A stretch of DNA of 64,000 nt from Nissolia schottii (GCA_003254905.1 QANU01074553.1:101908-165907), one strand, 5' to 3'; positions 1 through 21,069 are shown, counted from the first letter of the stretch. A program made the numbers and translations. The notes: generated by a model not told the origin, from the letters alone.

Positions 1-300
1 AATAAATATTACAACACTAAATATTAAATGTTACAAAACTCATAACCAAACATTATAATACAAATAAACAAATATTACACTACACAAAAATGAAGAAGCA
101 AACAAACATTACAACAGTCATAAACAAATATAACACAACACCAAAATATTACACCACAAAGAAATAAAGATTACAACACCATGGTACAACACACATAAAC
201 AGACATTACACCATACAGAAATAAAGAAATAAACAAACATTATAACACGCATAAACAAACATTTCACGACATCGAATCATTACAAAAACATATAGAACAA
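1..300. repeat. Degenerate minisatellite-like repeat
   Basis: Variants of CATAAACAAACATTACAACA recur every 30-60 bases with substitutions and small indels. The array starts at or before the window edge, so its full size cannot be judged. Confidence 0.5.
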
Positions 301-344
301 CTTAGATCGGAGTAGAATGTCTTCATTCATGCTTTTCATGGAGT

Positions 345-590
345 CTTAAGAAAAAGAAAACAAAGACGAACAAAAAAAAGGTAGAAACGAATAAAGAAGC
401 AAGAAACGAAAGGAAAGAAAAAAAGAGAAATAGAGAAGAAGAAAAAGAGCAAAATGATAAACAAAAATGGTGGTTGCAGGTGAAATTTTTTTAAAAAAAA
501 AATCGAGGAAATGTGTGGAAGAAGAGACAAGAAAACAAAAAAAAAAGTAGAAAAAAAAGAGAGCATGAGGTGTGAGAGAGAAGAGAAAAT
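345..590. other. Purine-rich (A/G) tract
   Basis: About 245 bases are made almost entirely of A and G on the plus strand, with repeated GAAA, AGAAG and GAGAGA words. The long open frame on the minus strand is a by-product of this composition (Phe/Ser/Leu only) and is not a credible gene. Confidence 0.55.
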
Positions 591-1707
591 TAATAGTTCA
601 TATAAGTGTATAATTAATGTACATTTTTGTAGTACATAAAGAGCATTTTCGATCTAGATAAAAATACAAACGATAATCCCATCACAAGACAAGATGCCGG
701 GAAACAAAAAGAAGTTAGGCAGAAATTTGAGGCATTACTTTCACATACAATAAAAAGATATTTTTGAGTGGACATGTGTTTAGAATTTTTTTTTTTTAAA
801 GTACACACGAAAAATGGTGAATCCTACGTATATTTAAACAAATATTTCATAAATTTTGTGGGATGTATACTAAAAAAAATTTTAGATATGTGACCACACA
901 AAAAAAATCTATAATAAAATCGGAGTAAAATCATTTCAAGTACATGTATAGGCCACCACAACCGAAAGTAAGACTAGCATACGTTAGTAATCATGGACAA
1001 CCACCCGAGAGAAACACACCGGTGTACACACAAAGACATAAAAGCTAGACCGCACACTCAAATAATTAAAATGAGAGAATGGATTGACAAGGAAAACATT
1101 TAAAAAAAAAAAATGGGAGATTAATAGAGACACTTTAAAAACAAATGTAAAGTAAAGGATTAATAAGATTTTTTTTTATTAGTGGATTAAATAGAACAAA
1201 CATGTAAGGTTAAATAACCAAACAGGAGTTTCACCAGCTGGTTCATTATTTCTGACCTACGGACAAAGTAGTAGTTCTACATTCATTATGTAGTACTAAA
1301 AGAAATTAAGATGCGTATCAATGGGAGGCCACATGCCCAATTGGTGCGTGCAAAACGATGCCAGTACAATAATTGAGGCAGATATGTGGAGAGGAAGCAC
1401 GTGTTTTTAAGTGTTGAATTACATTTCACGGAAAAATGAAATTAAAAGGACAAATATATTGAGTTATCTTTTTCTTAATGGAAGTCTTGATTTTATTCAA
1501 GACCCAAAAAAAAGAATAAAAAACATAAATTAAGGAGAGGAATCAAAAAGTTTGGAGCTACCTTAACTCATACATCAAAACCTAAAAGTGCTAAAACTAC
1601 AGCTGATAATTTTTAAGTTATATATATTTATCATTGTGATTTGTGATAATATACACACACATTGATATTCATCTATATTTACATTAATATATGATTTCTT
1701 ATATGAT

Positions 1708-1950
1708 AGGCTAGTTTGGATGAACTTCTCCGAAAATGTTTTTTTTAATAAATAATATTTTGGGAAAGATCTTTTGAAAAAATATTATTTTGTGTTTGAA
1801 TGTGAAATTACAAGATTTTTTTTATCCTAAAACAACTTTTATGTTATAAAAAAATATTTTTCTAAAAGATAAAAATTATAGTTATTAGAATGGTTGAACT
1901 TTTCGAATGATTATTTTTTTTTATAAAAAAAAAAACCTAAACAAACTCGA
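1708..1950. mobile_element. Possible Tourist-like MITE (weak)
   Basis: The left end reads GGCTAGTTTGGATGAACTT and the right end, reverse-complemented, reads CGAGTTTGTTTAGGTTTTTT. The shared AGTTTG core, high AT interior and size of about 240 bp fit a MITE. The target duplication is not clear, so the call is tentative. Confidence 0.3.
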
Positions 1951-2959
1951 TATTGAGAATGGAAAATGTCCCATATTTCAGATTTTATTGTTCGTCTAGA
2001 GAATAGGTTCCACATTTGCAACATAAAGAAATGTTTAGATACTTTTAGTAAGAGAAAAAAAAATTGATGAAAAATTGACAATCCATTGCACACCTAACAA
2101 AGTGGGAACGAACCAAAAACAAACAAGATCCGGAAACAATTCGAAGCAGTAAAACATTCACACTAACCCTTGAATACAATATTGACCCTAAAACTCTCCA
2201 TCCACTTCAAGCCCACCAAAAAACCAAACTTGGCTAATAAGGATGGACCTTATTAAAATCTCCTCAAGTAAACTGAATAAAATAAATCCCTTATTTTTTT
2301 AGTAAGAGAAAAAATATTTGCTTTATACCTTTTACAATTTTAGATTAAAAGAAGACAATGATGCATGACCTATGCAGTTGACTTGTCACGCAATAGTTTT
2401 GGTATAAAACAAAACTTTTGTATTGCTTTTAGGAACATATATACACGAATTTCTCTCTAACATGTGCTTCCATTAATATTTTCCACACTCATTCTATTTT
2501 AATTGGCTTGAATAATTAATAAACAATAATGTAGGTAAATAGTGAAACTTTACAATGTAATGCATAATCAAACTTGATCAAATTAAACCAGGGTACCATA
2601 GTTTAGATATGAGTAATATTATATCCTCTTACAAATTTTGTAACTGACTAATTCTTTCTTTTTAAAAAAAAATGTCAAGTATGGTCTATAAAAGTGTTAG
2701 GAAGATTAAAATGAAGATTTTATAAAAGAATATCACATTACTCCTTAGATACATTGGAAAAAGGACACTAATTGATGGATATTGAAAAAGAAAACATGAT
2801 CGACCATCCATTTGTTCTAATTATTATCATGTGTATTATTTGTTCAAATTAATTTTAAAAAATTAAAAAAAATAACATTTATTAATCAGTTTATGCCATC
2901 GATAAAAAATAAAAAATAAAAAATTAAATGAAAATAAGTATGCAGAATTTAGTTATTTA

Positions 2960-3051
2960 CTAGCAAGTTACTCGTGCAATTGCACGGGGCCTGTTTCGTT
3001 GTTTTCAATTAACATTACTATAATTAACATATTCTATATATATAGAAGAGA
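2960..3051 (-). mobile_element. Candidate 92-bp mini-Helitron
   Basis: Read on the minus strand, the segment begins TCTCTTCTATATATATAG and ends TAACTTGCTAG. Ten bases before the 3' end lies a palindrome, CGTGCAATTGCACG (2973-2986), extended by one G:T and one C:G pair. The 5' flanking base is A and the 3' flanking base is T. A 5' TC, a subterminal hairpin, a 3' CTRR end and insertion between A and T are the defining Helitron features. There is no coding capacity. The 3' end is more convincing than the 5' end, which is short and AT-rich and could be coincidental. Confidence 0.5.
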
Positions 3052-3419
3052 TTAAATATAAACAATAATACCATGCAACTTAGTTACTAGAATTAGTATA
3101 ACGAAAATCCTACTAATATTGTTTATCACACGCAATCAAAATATATTCACAGAAACAATATCTTAAATAAAAGCCAGGCTCTAGATTCTTGGTATGAGCT
3201 TCATGACCATCTAGCAAAATACATTAATGTAGCAAATAAACATACAACGATTTTATAAAGATAATAACGTACTAATTTAATCATATCAATTCGCACCTTA
3301 GAAATAGCATATCTAAATATTAGATGTAAATAACAAAAGAATCTAAATTCGTGTTAGTACCATTGTGCTCAGACCTCACACCCATAAAATAAATACGAGA
3401 CATATTAATATAGAGTTTT

Positions 3420-3632
3420 GCTACACGTACACTAAAAATCACACACCATACATACACATCGTACTTATATACATAAAGTTTGTGTTTTAACTCAGGTAAT
3501 GTTTATGCAGTTAATTAAGTATAGTTGAGAGTATCATTTACAAGTTGGTAATGTTTGTGCATTCGTGAAAATAAAGTTTGTGCATTATTAATGGTGTATG
3601 TATGGGTGTATGAAATTGGGTGTACATGTAAC
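3420..3632. mobile_element. MITE with about 40-bp imperfect TIRs
   Basis: The left end GCTACACGTACAC matches the reverse-complemented right end GTTACATGTACAC with two differences. Pairing continues further in: ACACACCATACATACAC on the left against the reverse complement of GTGTATGTATGGGTGT on the right. It is 213 bp long and non-coding. The superfamily is not certain because the target duplication is unclear. Confidence 0.5.
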
Positions 3633-4711
3633 ATTTTTTATTAATATATTATCATCTAAAATCACAGACAGCTTATTAAGCAGTTAAATAACTCTGACAA
3701 TATTCTAATCACTTATAAAAAGACATTTTAATTATGTAATAAGAGAATAGATCATTATCACATAAATATTGAAATAATTATTTATAAGTGATCATAACAA
3801 AACCTTTCTTAGCATTTCATAAATTAATTAATAATTTTCCAATAAATGCCCCGTCTCACTCATTTTCTCCACTTGCCTTTATAGTCGGAGTATTATTTAT
3901 TCCATCAAGCTACTGAACCGGGGAACTCATCAGATTCATCCCACTTTAACTTCAACTTCACCAAAGTCAGTCCAAATCAAAGTTGATGCCAACCACCATG
4001 ACCAAGAGATAGATAGTGGTGGTTGGTCACAAAGAAGTTAAAACAAGATTTTTTTTTTCTTTGATACATTAAAAACAAGATATTTATACATGTGCAAAAC
4101 GTACAATATTACGACCTTCATAATTTAGTAATTAATTAAGTAGAATCATTAATTATTACCTACTCTATCAAAAAAAAATTATTTATCACCTACCAATTTG
4201 TTTCTTCGTTCCCTTCCGTTCCTTCTAGCAGCTCCTGATATCACTTGTCGCAAACACACCTCACCAATGAAAAATACGTGTATGTTATGAATCACAATTA
4301 ATGTAAGACGGTCCATGATGATTATAATTAAATCATTGATTTTAATTTATATAATTTAAAAATTTATAAAAAGTAAAAAAAAAATCATAATATTTTCAAA
4401 CCATACATAAAAAATGTGGTCCAAGATCATACAAATATTTATTCCCTACTAACAAGAGAAATTATTATGTAATCTTAAGACATCATACTTCCAATAATAT
4501 AATAAATGATATTTTAACCATAAAAAATAAAAATTCTCTTAAAATAAAGGTTAAAATATAATTTATTTTATGATTTAAAACATATTTAACATAACATTGC
4601 TTTAAGATCACAAAAAAAAAAAAATTCTCCACACTACTTCAAATCATGGTTTTGATAAAAGTTTCTGTTGCCTAGTTTTCGTCTTACTGTAGTTTTGGAG
4701 TTCCAAAAAAA

Positions 4712-4801
4712 AATCCAAACGTTTTGAAGAGAAATATTTGTAATTATAGAATCAAAAATCCAAACGTTTTGAAGAGAAATATTTATAATTATAGAATTTG
4801 G
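4712..4801. repeat. Tandem duplication, 45 bp x 2
   Basis: Two adjacent 45-bp copies start AATCCAAACGTTTTGAAGAG at 4712 and at 4757. They differ at only a few positions. No coding potential is seen. Confidence 0.85.
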
Positions 4802-5641
4802 AAGTAAAATGATTTTATGAGTATTTGTTCCAAACATTCGTATTAATTCAACCAAACACAAAACGGGGTTTTTCTTTATTGTTTTTATAAATACAAAACG
4901 GAATTATTCAACCCTCAACAGCAAGAAGTTATATATTTTAACTTTTAGAGATAGCATCAAATGGAGAGTATTTTTATCATCTCCACAATTATGGATTTTA
5001 TTTTTATTCTTTTTTGGTATTGAAACAAGGTCATGTTTGAGAATATGGGACTCGTGTATGACATAAGCAACTAACTTATCATATAAAAAAATGACATGAG
5101 AAGATTCATTCTCTTTATTGTCCCATATCATGTTTTGTTCTCTCATTGTTGACATTCCTGAAAGCGAAGCAAAACGAAAGTTATAGGCCATCAATTGAAG
5201 CCTTGAAGGATGTATATCATCAAATGAGAGTGTAATACAAGGATTGGTTGAGGAAACCTAGATGTTGATCTTATTTATCAAAGAGCGGCCAAGAATCACA
5301 CCACTTAACATGATGAGTATCCGTACTTCTAAAATAAGACCATCCACAAATAATTCTCTCACTAAAAATTAAAATATCAATTGATCTCATTTCTCGATTT
5401 CTTCATCTAAAAGTGAAAAATCTCATTTTACCCTTTAAAGTAAGTTCCCCGCTTTAGAGGATGCAAATCCATAAGAAATACATATTACAATCTAGTTACA
5501 AAGGTGAAACAATGAAGATTAAACCCCTAATAACAACATATTCACAACACATTCAAATAAAATTAGGCAAAATTCAAGCTAGATGGGAATGACTTATTTT
5601 AACTATAAAACAAGTTTTAATTTGCGTGCATACATATATCA

Positions 5642-5646
<5 letters not shown>

Positions 5647-5687
<41 letters not shown>
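5647..5687. repeat. TA microsatellite
   Basis: Uninterrupted TA dinucleotides for about 41 bp, directly abutting the left end of the adjacent MITE. Confidence 0.95.
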
Positions 5688-5690
<3 letters not shown>

Positions 5691-5966
5691 GTACATACAA
5701 TCCCTGAACTTTACATTTGTGTCTCAATTGGTCCCTCAACTTAAAAAAGTAACATATCAATCCATGAACCTTATAAGTTATAAACATTAGACTCGTTAGT
5801 CTCTACCTCATGTCCTAAAAAAAAGTTAGATTGTTCAAGGACTACTTAAAGCAACGAGTCTAACGCTTACAAAGTTCAGAGATTAACCTATTATTTTTTT
5901 AAGTTGAGATATCAATTAGAACAAAAGTATAAAGTCCATGGATCAAATAAAATATTAACTTCACTC
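5687..5966. mobile_element. MITE / foldback element with about 105-bp TIRs
   Basis: The left half (words CCCTGAACTTTACATTTGTG, CTCAACTTAAAAAAGTAA, GTTAGACTCGTT-like) reappears inverted in the right half (ATGGACTTTATACTTTTGTT, CTCAACTTAAAAAAATAA and GCGTTAGACTCGTT when reverse-complemented). Nearly the whole element can fold into one hairpin. It lacks an ORF and so is non-autonomous. The long TIRs suggest a Mutator-like or foldback family, but no clear target duplication was found. Confidence 0.6.
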
Positions 5967-6753
5967 ATATATTATGAACAATGCTGTATAGCTAAAATAA
6001 ATTAATCAAAACTTCGACAAAATTTAGCCATATTTATGGAATATTAGAATATTAGATCACTAATCCATTTAAATTCACTGTGTACCGTCCAAAAATTGGA
6101 ATTCACCATCGAAAAAAAATCCTCTAAGTGAATCACTTGCTCTCAACATTTTCCATACATTGAGCAAATCACACTAATTGAAACATTCGGGTGAAAACTG
6201 CACAAGATAATATTGAAAGAACTTTTCAATTTTCAAACTACCCTACGGAAAACCAGAAAATGGTTGACAACAACACAGTGCACAAGACTCCCACATGCTG
6301 GGGTGGGGTTTGTGGGAGGGTAGATGGATTTACAGTTAGAAAATGTAGCAAATTAAAATGTTAAGGAATGTTTAACCACTGAGAACACTTGCTTGTGGTT
6401 TCTTACCCTCAGTTTTCTGTCTCCCCTCAAGACAAATGATGCTTAATCCAAAGTACTTTACAGATACAACACAATGAACAAACTACCCAGAAAGATCAAA
6501 GGACCTAGCAACTGCTTCCAAGGAACCATGTTTAGTACTGGTAATCAATGATCAAAACTCTTTTTAAGTAACCAACTCTAACTGCCATCAAATAAATTGG
6601 ATACTGAGCGCCTACAGAACAATCATCTAACCCTAACTTTACACCTAACCAGAATGCTTCAGGTCAGACATCATGACTCTGCCTCATTTAGGAATCTAAT
6701 CGCATATGTGCACGTTACAAAAAAAAAGGGTTCCTGAATGAATGTTACATATC

Positions 6754-15128
<8,375 letters not shown>

Positions 15129-15179
15129 AGCATTCAAGGGGGGAAGGGGAATTGAACAGAATTGGAAAAAAATTGAAGA

Positions 15180-15301
15180 CTAAAAACGACAATGCAAGTT
15201 GGAACAGAAGGCTAATTCCACTCAACCACGTGCAGAACTAGCCTCCATTGAGGTTTTACAAAAACCCTAAATTGGGTAGGGTTTGGGGAAACTATGCATA
15301 C
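15180..15301 (-). other. Probable 5' UTR intron of ELF6
   Basis: On the minus strand a donor CAAAG/GTATGC (intron begins 15301) is followed by a pyrimidine-rich acceptor CGTTTTTAG/TCTTC (intron ends 15180), 51 nt upstream of the start codon. This implies a leader exon upstream of 15302. It is inferred from splice consensus alone. Confidence 0.4.
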
Positions 15302-15439
15302 CTTTGAAGAAATTGGGTCATGGACTAAGCAGGGAAGCGAAATTCAGAGAGAGAATTGAGGGAAGGAGTGAGGTGGTGGAAGCGTAACTGCAGGGCACTG
15401 TGCATGATTATGATTACCCTTCAAAGTTCAAAGGCGCCC

Positions 15440-15482
15440 ATAGAAATGTTGGAGAGAGAAAAAGATTGAGAGAGAGAGAGAG
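15440..15482. promoter_or_regulatory. GA-rich tract near the ELF6 transcription start
   Basis: A run of GAGAGA and AGAGAG repeats on the plus strand (CTCTCT on the ELF6 sense strand) lies about 150-180 bp upstream of the inferred leader donor. CT microsatellites are common at plant transcription starts. No TATA box was convincing nearby. Confidence 0.4.
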
Positions 15483-15586
15483 ATTGAGAAAGGTTTTTTT
15501 TGTACGTGAGAATGCGAATGACATTTTTTCCTCCCGTACAGGTTAGTGATGTCGTAGTTCACCGAGCTAATTTGCACCATTTGCTT

Positions 15587-15587
15587 G

Positions 15588-15625
<38 letters not shown>

Positions 15626-15626
15626 G

Positions 15627-15657
<31 letters not shown>

Positions 15658-15662
15658 GTATA
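15587..15662. repeat. TA/TG compound microsatellite
   Basis: About 76 bp of TA dinucleotides interrupted at regular intervals by TG, giving a higher-order pattern of TATATATATG blocks. It separates the ELF6 promoter region from the long-TIR element that follows. Confidence 0.95.
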
Positions 15663-15668
15663 TTCTTT

Positions 15669-16779
15669 TTAAAGGAATGGCCAAATAGGTTCTTAACTCT
15701 TTTTTTGCATTGTCCGCGTACATTTCTAAACAAAAAAAATAAAAATTCTCACAAGTTCTTGAACTTTTTTGTCACTTCTCCCATTCATTCATTTGTCTCT
15801 TTGCAAAGTATCGATTGTACACGATGACCGTTAATTCGTATTCTCTCTCCTAATCACAACACACAACAACACACGCATTGTTTCATAAACAAGAAAAACA
15901 TCCTCTCACTCTCACAATTTATTATCACCCCAAACCCATTTTACCCCACCGTTGATTTCCTACCCCAATCCTCTCCTCTCTGTTGTGGGAGCACCATGAA
16001 TGTTGTGGGACAAAATGCCATGGGAGCACCACCTCCAATTTGACATGTAAGGGAGCACTATTATCTCCAGTTTTTTAACCTCAAAAACAGCCAATGGAAA
16101 AGAAGTCCAAGAAAGTCATTCAATCAGGGAGTGAAGGCTTAGAGCAGTAAGAGAACATTCCAATAACACAATTTGAAACACACTCATAGCTTAGGGATTA
16201 AATTGGGAACTTATGTAATTGGTTAAGGACTACTTAGGGCATTTTATATTACATTAGGGACTTAGTTGACCATATATTATTACATCTATTCATTTCAAGA
16301 TGAGTAAGGAATTAATCCTCTACAAGAGTAACAAGATGAAATTGTGTGATTTTTGCTTCTAGTGAGGTTAGGCAATTTCGTGTCACACTGGGTCAGGCGA
16401 TTTCATTTCAGCAAGAGAATATCCCATATGTCATTTTTGCTTCTAGTGAGGTTGAGCGATTTCTAGGGTTTTTAGGTTGCAAAAAAAAAAAGATAAGGGA
16501 AGAAGATGAAGCTTTGTTTTCAGGTTTTCAGCCTCGTTTCTCTTGTTTATGAAAGGCATTGTTTTGCATGTTGTAAAACAACATCGTTTTGAAGTGCTGG
16601 TGTGTGTTGCCATGTGCTGTGATTAGGAGATAGAGGGCGAGTTAACGACCACATGTGTAGTCGTTGCGTCCTAAAGAGACGGAGGAATGAACAAAGGGAA
16701 ATGGCAAAAAAATTCAAGGACCTATGTGGACAACAAGAAAAAGTTTAGGAACTTATCGGTTATTCTTCCTTTCTTTAAA
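15669..16779. mobile_element. Non-autonomous element with long inverted arms (MULE-like or foldback)
   Basis: The left arm contains AGGTTCTTAACTCTTTTTTT, ATTGTCCGCGTACA, AAGTTCTTGAACTTTTTTGT and CATTTGTCTCTTTG. The reverse-complemented right arm has the same order: AAGTTCCTAAACTTTTTCTT, TTGTCCACATAGG, GGTCCTTGAATTTTTTTGCC and CTCCGTCTCTTTAGG. The arms span about 130-150 bp with roughly 70% similarity. The interior holds a 32-bp direct repeat (16348-16379 and 16432-16463) and no credible gene. Long TIRs suggest Mutator-like origin, but a 9-bp target duplication was not found. Confidence 0.5.
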
Positions 16780-19700
16780 CATGATATCTATGGTTATCAG
16801 TTATCACCGATACTACTTGTTATTGCATATAAAAAAAAAACTAATACTACTTTTATTAATCAAGGAAAATAAATTGGAATAATTTTTTTAATTAAGTGAT
16901 TCAATATTTATTTCTTTTTAAGCAAAGTATCAAATTCAAGCCTTGACATCAAAGAACGCTATCTTATAGTAAAATAAATTTAGCTTGAACTAGATTAAGT
17001 GAATTTCAAACCACAAATATTAGTGGTCTCGACAATATTTTTTTCCATAATTTAATATAATAATCCTTTTAATATTATTTTAAATTTAAGATATCTTCAT
17101 GAGTATTATAGTGAAAATTAACTCTTTATGCTGAATGTAGTAATCAAATATTTTTTTCTTAAAATAATTATTTGAAGGTTTGAATTTAATTACTTCAAAG
17201 TATTCAACATTTTATGTACCAAAAACAAGTAATAAATATTTTGTTTCCATCCCTGGATGTATAAATATTTTCTTAACTTTTCAATAGAGCAAGTTATGAT
17301 ATTTATTTAATAATTTCCTATATAATTTTTTTTCAAAAATACAAAAATTTACGTATTTTAGATTATTCATTCAAAATGTATTGACCATAAATCAAGATTT
17401 ACCAAAAATGCAAATGTAGTAATTAAGAAAGTTTTGGTCAATATTAAATGTGGACTGAGAATCCATTGGATTAAGTGGACTAAGTTTAAGGTCTTGGGAT
17501 TAATTGGGCCACCCATGCCGCATGGGCTCAATCCATTGGATCCATCCATTTTTCATTCTTAATGGGCTTTTTCGGTTCCTAGTACAGCTTGTAGTGTGTA
17601 CCAAAAAAAAATATATTTCAATTTCCTTATATTTATTTCATCTAGTTCTCACATCAAGTAAACACTAATTACCAAACACTTGGTAAAGTGAAAAAAATTA
17701 AGTACCAAAGATTTCCTTTAAAATGAATAGAAATGCTATTAGGTTCTCTCAAAGCAAGAAAGAGTTTGTAACTACGTTTTAAGTTCAATTGTCCAACTGT
17801 TAATATATAATTGAATGATTAGTATAACAAACCTTGTCTTCCTCTAAAAATATCAAATAATGTCTAAAATTTTAATGTAAAACTGTACACTCATTTCAAA
17901 AATAAATTTTGTTGTTTCGTTATTTCATTTGATAATTAAATTGAGCTGGATAAAAAGAACTTGATCTAAATTTTAGTTGTAGAGCATATTATGTGTATGA
18001 AATAATTCCCTTTCAGGGAGGCTTCAGGCCTCAAATTCATTATTTTTATTTTAATGGGAGAACTCCAAGCTCCGGTCCATTATTAAATAAGAAATAAATT
18101 ACAAGATTAATGATACACTAGTTTTATACCTAAGCCCCTTAAAGGTCCAACTATGGCTCTCCAGCTCAAAAACTCAAAAAGGCTCATAAGAGTTAGGTCT
18201 AGACCCGACCTCTATACTTGAGATTCAACTTTGGTACCTCGTGAGCCTCCAAGTGAGCACTATATGGGATGACCTAATTCATCTTCTAGGTCTTCTAGAA
18301 CAACCTGCCAACTTGCTAGGGTCAACACGTAACCTTGGGCTAGGCCCATGACCTCCACCAACCCTAATCTCAATAGGGTAACTAATATATATATACGAAG
18401 GCGTGCATATGGGTCTGGGTAGACTCGAATACCCGAGAAATCCGATTTGACCTAATTATATATTTATGGGTTAGGTAATCGGATTAGTTCAAGTAAAATT
18501 TGATCAAACTGACCTCTAATTAGATCAAGTTGCGAATTTAAAAAATGAACCTAACTACCCAACCTGATGACTCGATTAATTTTTAAAAAAATAATATTTT
18601 ATTTTATAAATTAAATTGAGAGAAAACACACATTATAAAAGACTAACCCTATTTTACTCTTTCATTTCATAAGATTTCACTCATCTCACCTCATCAAGCA
18701 CATTTAAACACACATGATTAATTTTTTTTGGGCCATTTTTCATTCTATTTGTGAATTTTCACTTTAATTTTTAAAATAAAAATTAAACAAATAATCCAAC
18801 TACTCGACCCGGCCCAATCTATTCGTATTCAAGCCGAGGAAAAAAATTTGGCAAAACTGACCCAACCCAACCCATAGAGATTTGATTTGATTGGGTTGGT
18901 TTTTTTTTTTTTTTTTGCCCCAAACCCAAAAGTGCACCTAATATAGGGACTCTAACCCTTAGGAAAATGTAGCCTCTATGTGAACTCTTCTTTTACCCTA
19001 AAGTTCTCACATTTACTACATACCTTACTTGGGCGTGAGAGTAGTCTTGCAAGCAATACATCCCGTCATCATCCCAATGATGTCTTAAAGGCCTAAAGTC
19101 CTTGCTTTCAACACCACCGCGGAGGCGAGCTTCTATATTTTCGACAATCACCTCCTCTGATTCACACCTTACTTAGGTAACTTCACTCCCTTATTCACTT
19201 AACCTATGAACTAATATCAAAATATAACCTTTAAATATATTTTTTCGACAAAACTATCTTTATTTATTAATTATTAACTAGTGTTTAAGAAATAATGTGA
19301 TAACTGGTAAATAGTGTTTAGTTGAACTCTCTTGTTTATCTTTTGGTAGACAACTCTCTTTTTTATGATAAGTGCTGACTATACGCTTGATTTATCAAAA
19401 AAATTCCATTAAAATCAAAGTATTATCCAATAATTTATATGCGAATTTAGAGAGGTACTTGGTAAAATGTTTATTAATACATGTATCATTTTCCCTAAAC
19501 AAAAAATTCATCTCAATGCAGCCCAAATGAGACTTGAATCCAACATAATCTAAACATATCTATTCGAATCAATTATAAAATTTTAACCAGTTTGGTGTTA
19601 GACACACATGTGCCTAATAACATACGTATGGATAATTTTCATTACTAATTATGATACTTCTCTTTATTGACAATTTTTTACTGTTAGGTACTATGATCAA

Positions 19701-20990
19701 ACAAATTTCAAATAGAATTCAATAATCAGTAAAACAAAAGGCTAATTAATATAAAGCACAAATCTCCATTAATTGTAGCATGACGTTCATTAGATATTTA
19801 TTTACATTTGTTCCAAATATTAAATTGTTAGGAAAATCTCCACTATATATTCTCAAATTGCTAAGAAAATAATGCAAAAGAATATTAGTTATCTTATTAT
19901 ATATGCACCCATGTGAATGAGACTTGCCAACCCCCAACCATATGCTTGGTACTTCGGGTGTCGAAATTGGTAGCTAGCTAAAATAATAATTGAGATAAAA
20001 ACCCACCAAAATTTTTGAAAATCTGTTGGCTCATATAAAGTACAAAGAGTGTGTGTGTTTTACAATGGGGATCTTTTGTTTGATGCTAATTAATTAGGAA
20101 ACATAAATCTGTTGGCTGTTTTATTTGGATTTGTGTCCGCCAAAAAGGATCTATGCATTCATGCATTGAACTCGAACTACAATTTGTGCATGTGTGGATC
20201 TGCATAAACTAATGTGTGATCAATCTTAAAGATAACACACAATTTATCTTTGTTATCAGAACCCATGATTCGAAAGATTGTATTATGGAAAAATCTATAC
20301 TATATTAGAGATAAAATTGTATTGTATTAATTAAATAGTTAGAAATTAGTTATTAGTTTATTATTCACATTAGTCTATATGAGATTCGGGTCACTTATAT
20401 TGCATTACACTTTATTATCGTTAGCAAAAATTTTAATTCAGTCGTCTCTCAATTCTCTCAATTTTTTTCCTGCCATGAATTTTAACATATTACGATCTTC
20501 AAAATCAGCCAAGTAGGATAGGCTTACTTAGCCAATTTCTCTTTCATGCATTACTAATAGTTGATTCCCGAGTTTTTGTTGGTGAGTCTGAAAGTATGTT
20601 TTGACCTAATAAATTTAAACAAGTGTTTCCTTCAACTCAAATTTTCATTAATCTAAAAGTAACAAAATAGTATAATTGTGCACTCAATTAGTTTGTCAAG
20701 TAAAGTAAGGAACATAAACACTTTCCATTCCTTATATCTCTCCAAAGAGAAATCACAAGTTGTGCTTTCCATATTAATTATTCTTGCCCCTGTGCTTCTT
20801 CCAACCAACACCCTTTTATCCCTCTTGTGTGGCTTTTTCCTATCACTCCCATCCTGTGGGGTACTTCCCTATAAAAACCATTTTATCAGCCATATATACC
20901 AAACCATAGAAGCTGGTTTATTTCGTACAAGTCATGCCTGCAAAACTCCAATAGTACTAAATTAAATTACTCAAACCAAACCATACCCTT
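16780..20990. other. Intergenic region with decayed repeats
   Basis: No gene is recognised. At about 18000-19200 the text has the less AT-rich character of an old LTR-type repeat (for example CTTACTTGGGCGTGAGAG near 19026), apparently interrupted by a hAT-like insert at about 18394-18940. The remainder is AT-rich single-copy-looking sequence. The final few hundred bases are the SAUR promoter region. Confidence 0.5.
18394..18940. mobile_element. Possible hAT-like non-autonomous element
   Basis: The left end, GGCGTGCATATGGGTCTGGG, is mirrored by the reverse-complemented right end, GGTGCACTTTTGGGTTTGGG. The subterminal zones are rich in GGGT/ACCC and CGACCCGGCCC words, as in plant hAT elements. 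The flanks ATATATAC and ATATAGGG only partly agree, so the 8-bp target duplication is unproven. Confidence 0.35.
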
Positions 20991-21061
20991 CACTACTTGT
21001 TTTAGGATAAAATATTAGTGTTATTTTGTCCTTTAGAACTTAGCACCTTTTTTCTTCATTC

Positions 21062-21069
21062 TTTATAAG
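21062..21069 (+). promoter_or_regulatory. Candidate TATA box of the SAUR gene
   Basis: TTTATAAG lies 116 bp before the SAUR start codon, which would leave a leader of roughly 85-90 nt. A second candidate, CTATAAAAA at 20869-20877, has a better consensus but would give a leader near 280 nt. The sequence does not decide between them. Confidence 0.4.

Larger units (their letters stand above)
1..6690. other. AT-rich intergenic region
   Basis: No host gene is recognisable here. All open frames are short, low-complexity and without known motifs. The supportable content is repeats and small transposons, listed separately: a minisatellite-like start, a purine tract, a possible mini-Helitron, two MITEs with clear terminal inverted repeats, a 45-bp tandem duplication and a TA microsatellite. 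The last several hundred bases probably include the 3' UTR of the ELF6-like gene, which ends at 6754 on the minus strand. Confidence 0.7.

Noticed and set aside
336..566. 76-aa minus-strand open frame
   Set aside because: Produced by a purine-rich tract; composition is almost only Phe, Leu, Ser and Ile with no motif.
15428..15827. Frames encoding IYIYIY repeats
   Set aside because: Translations of the TA microsatellite.
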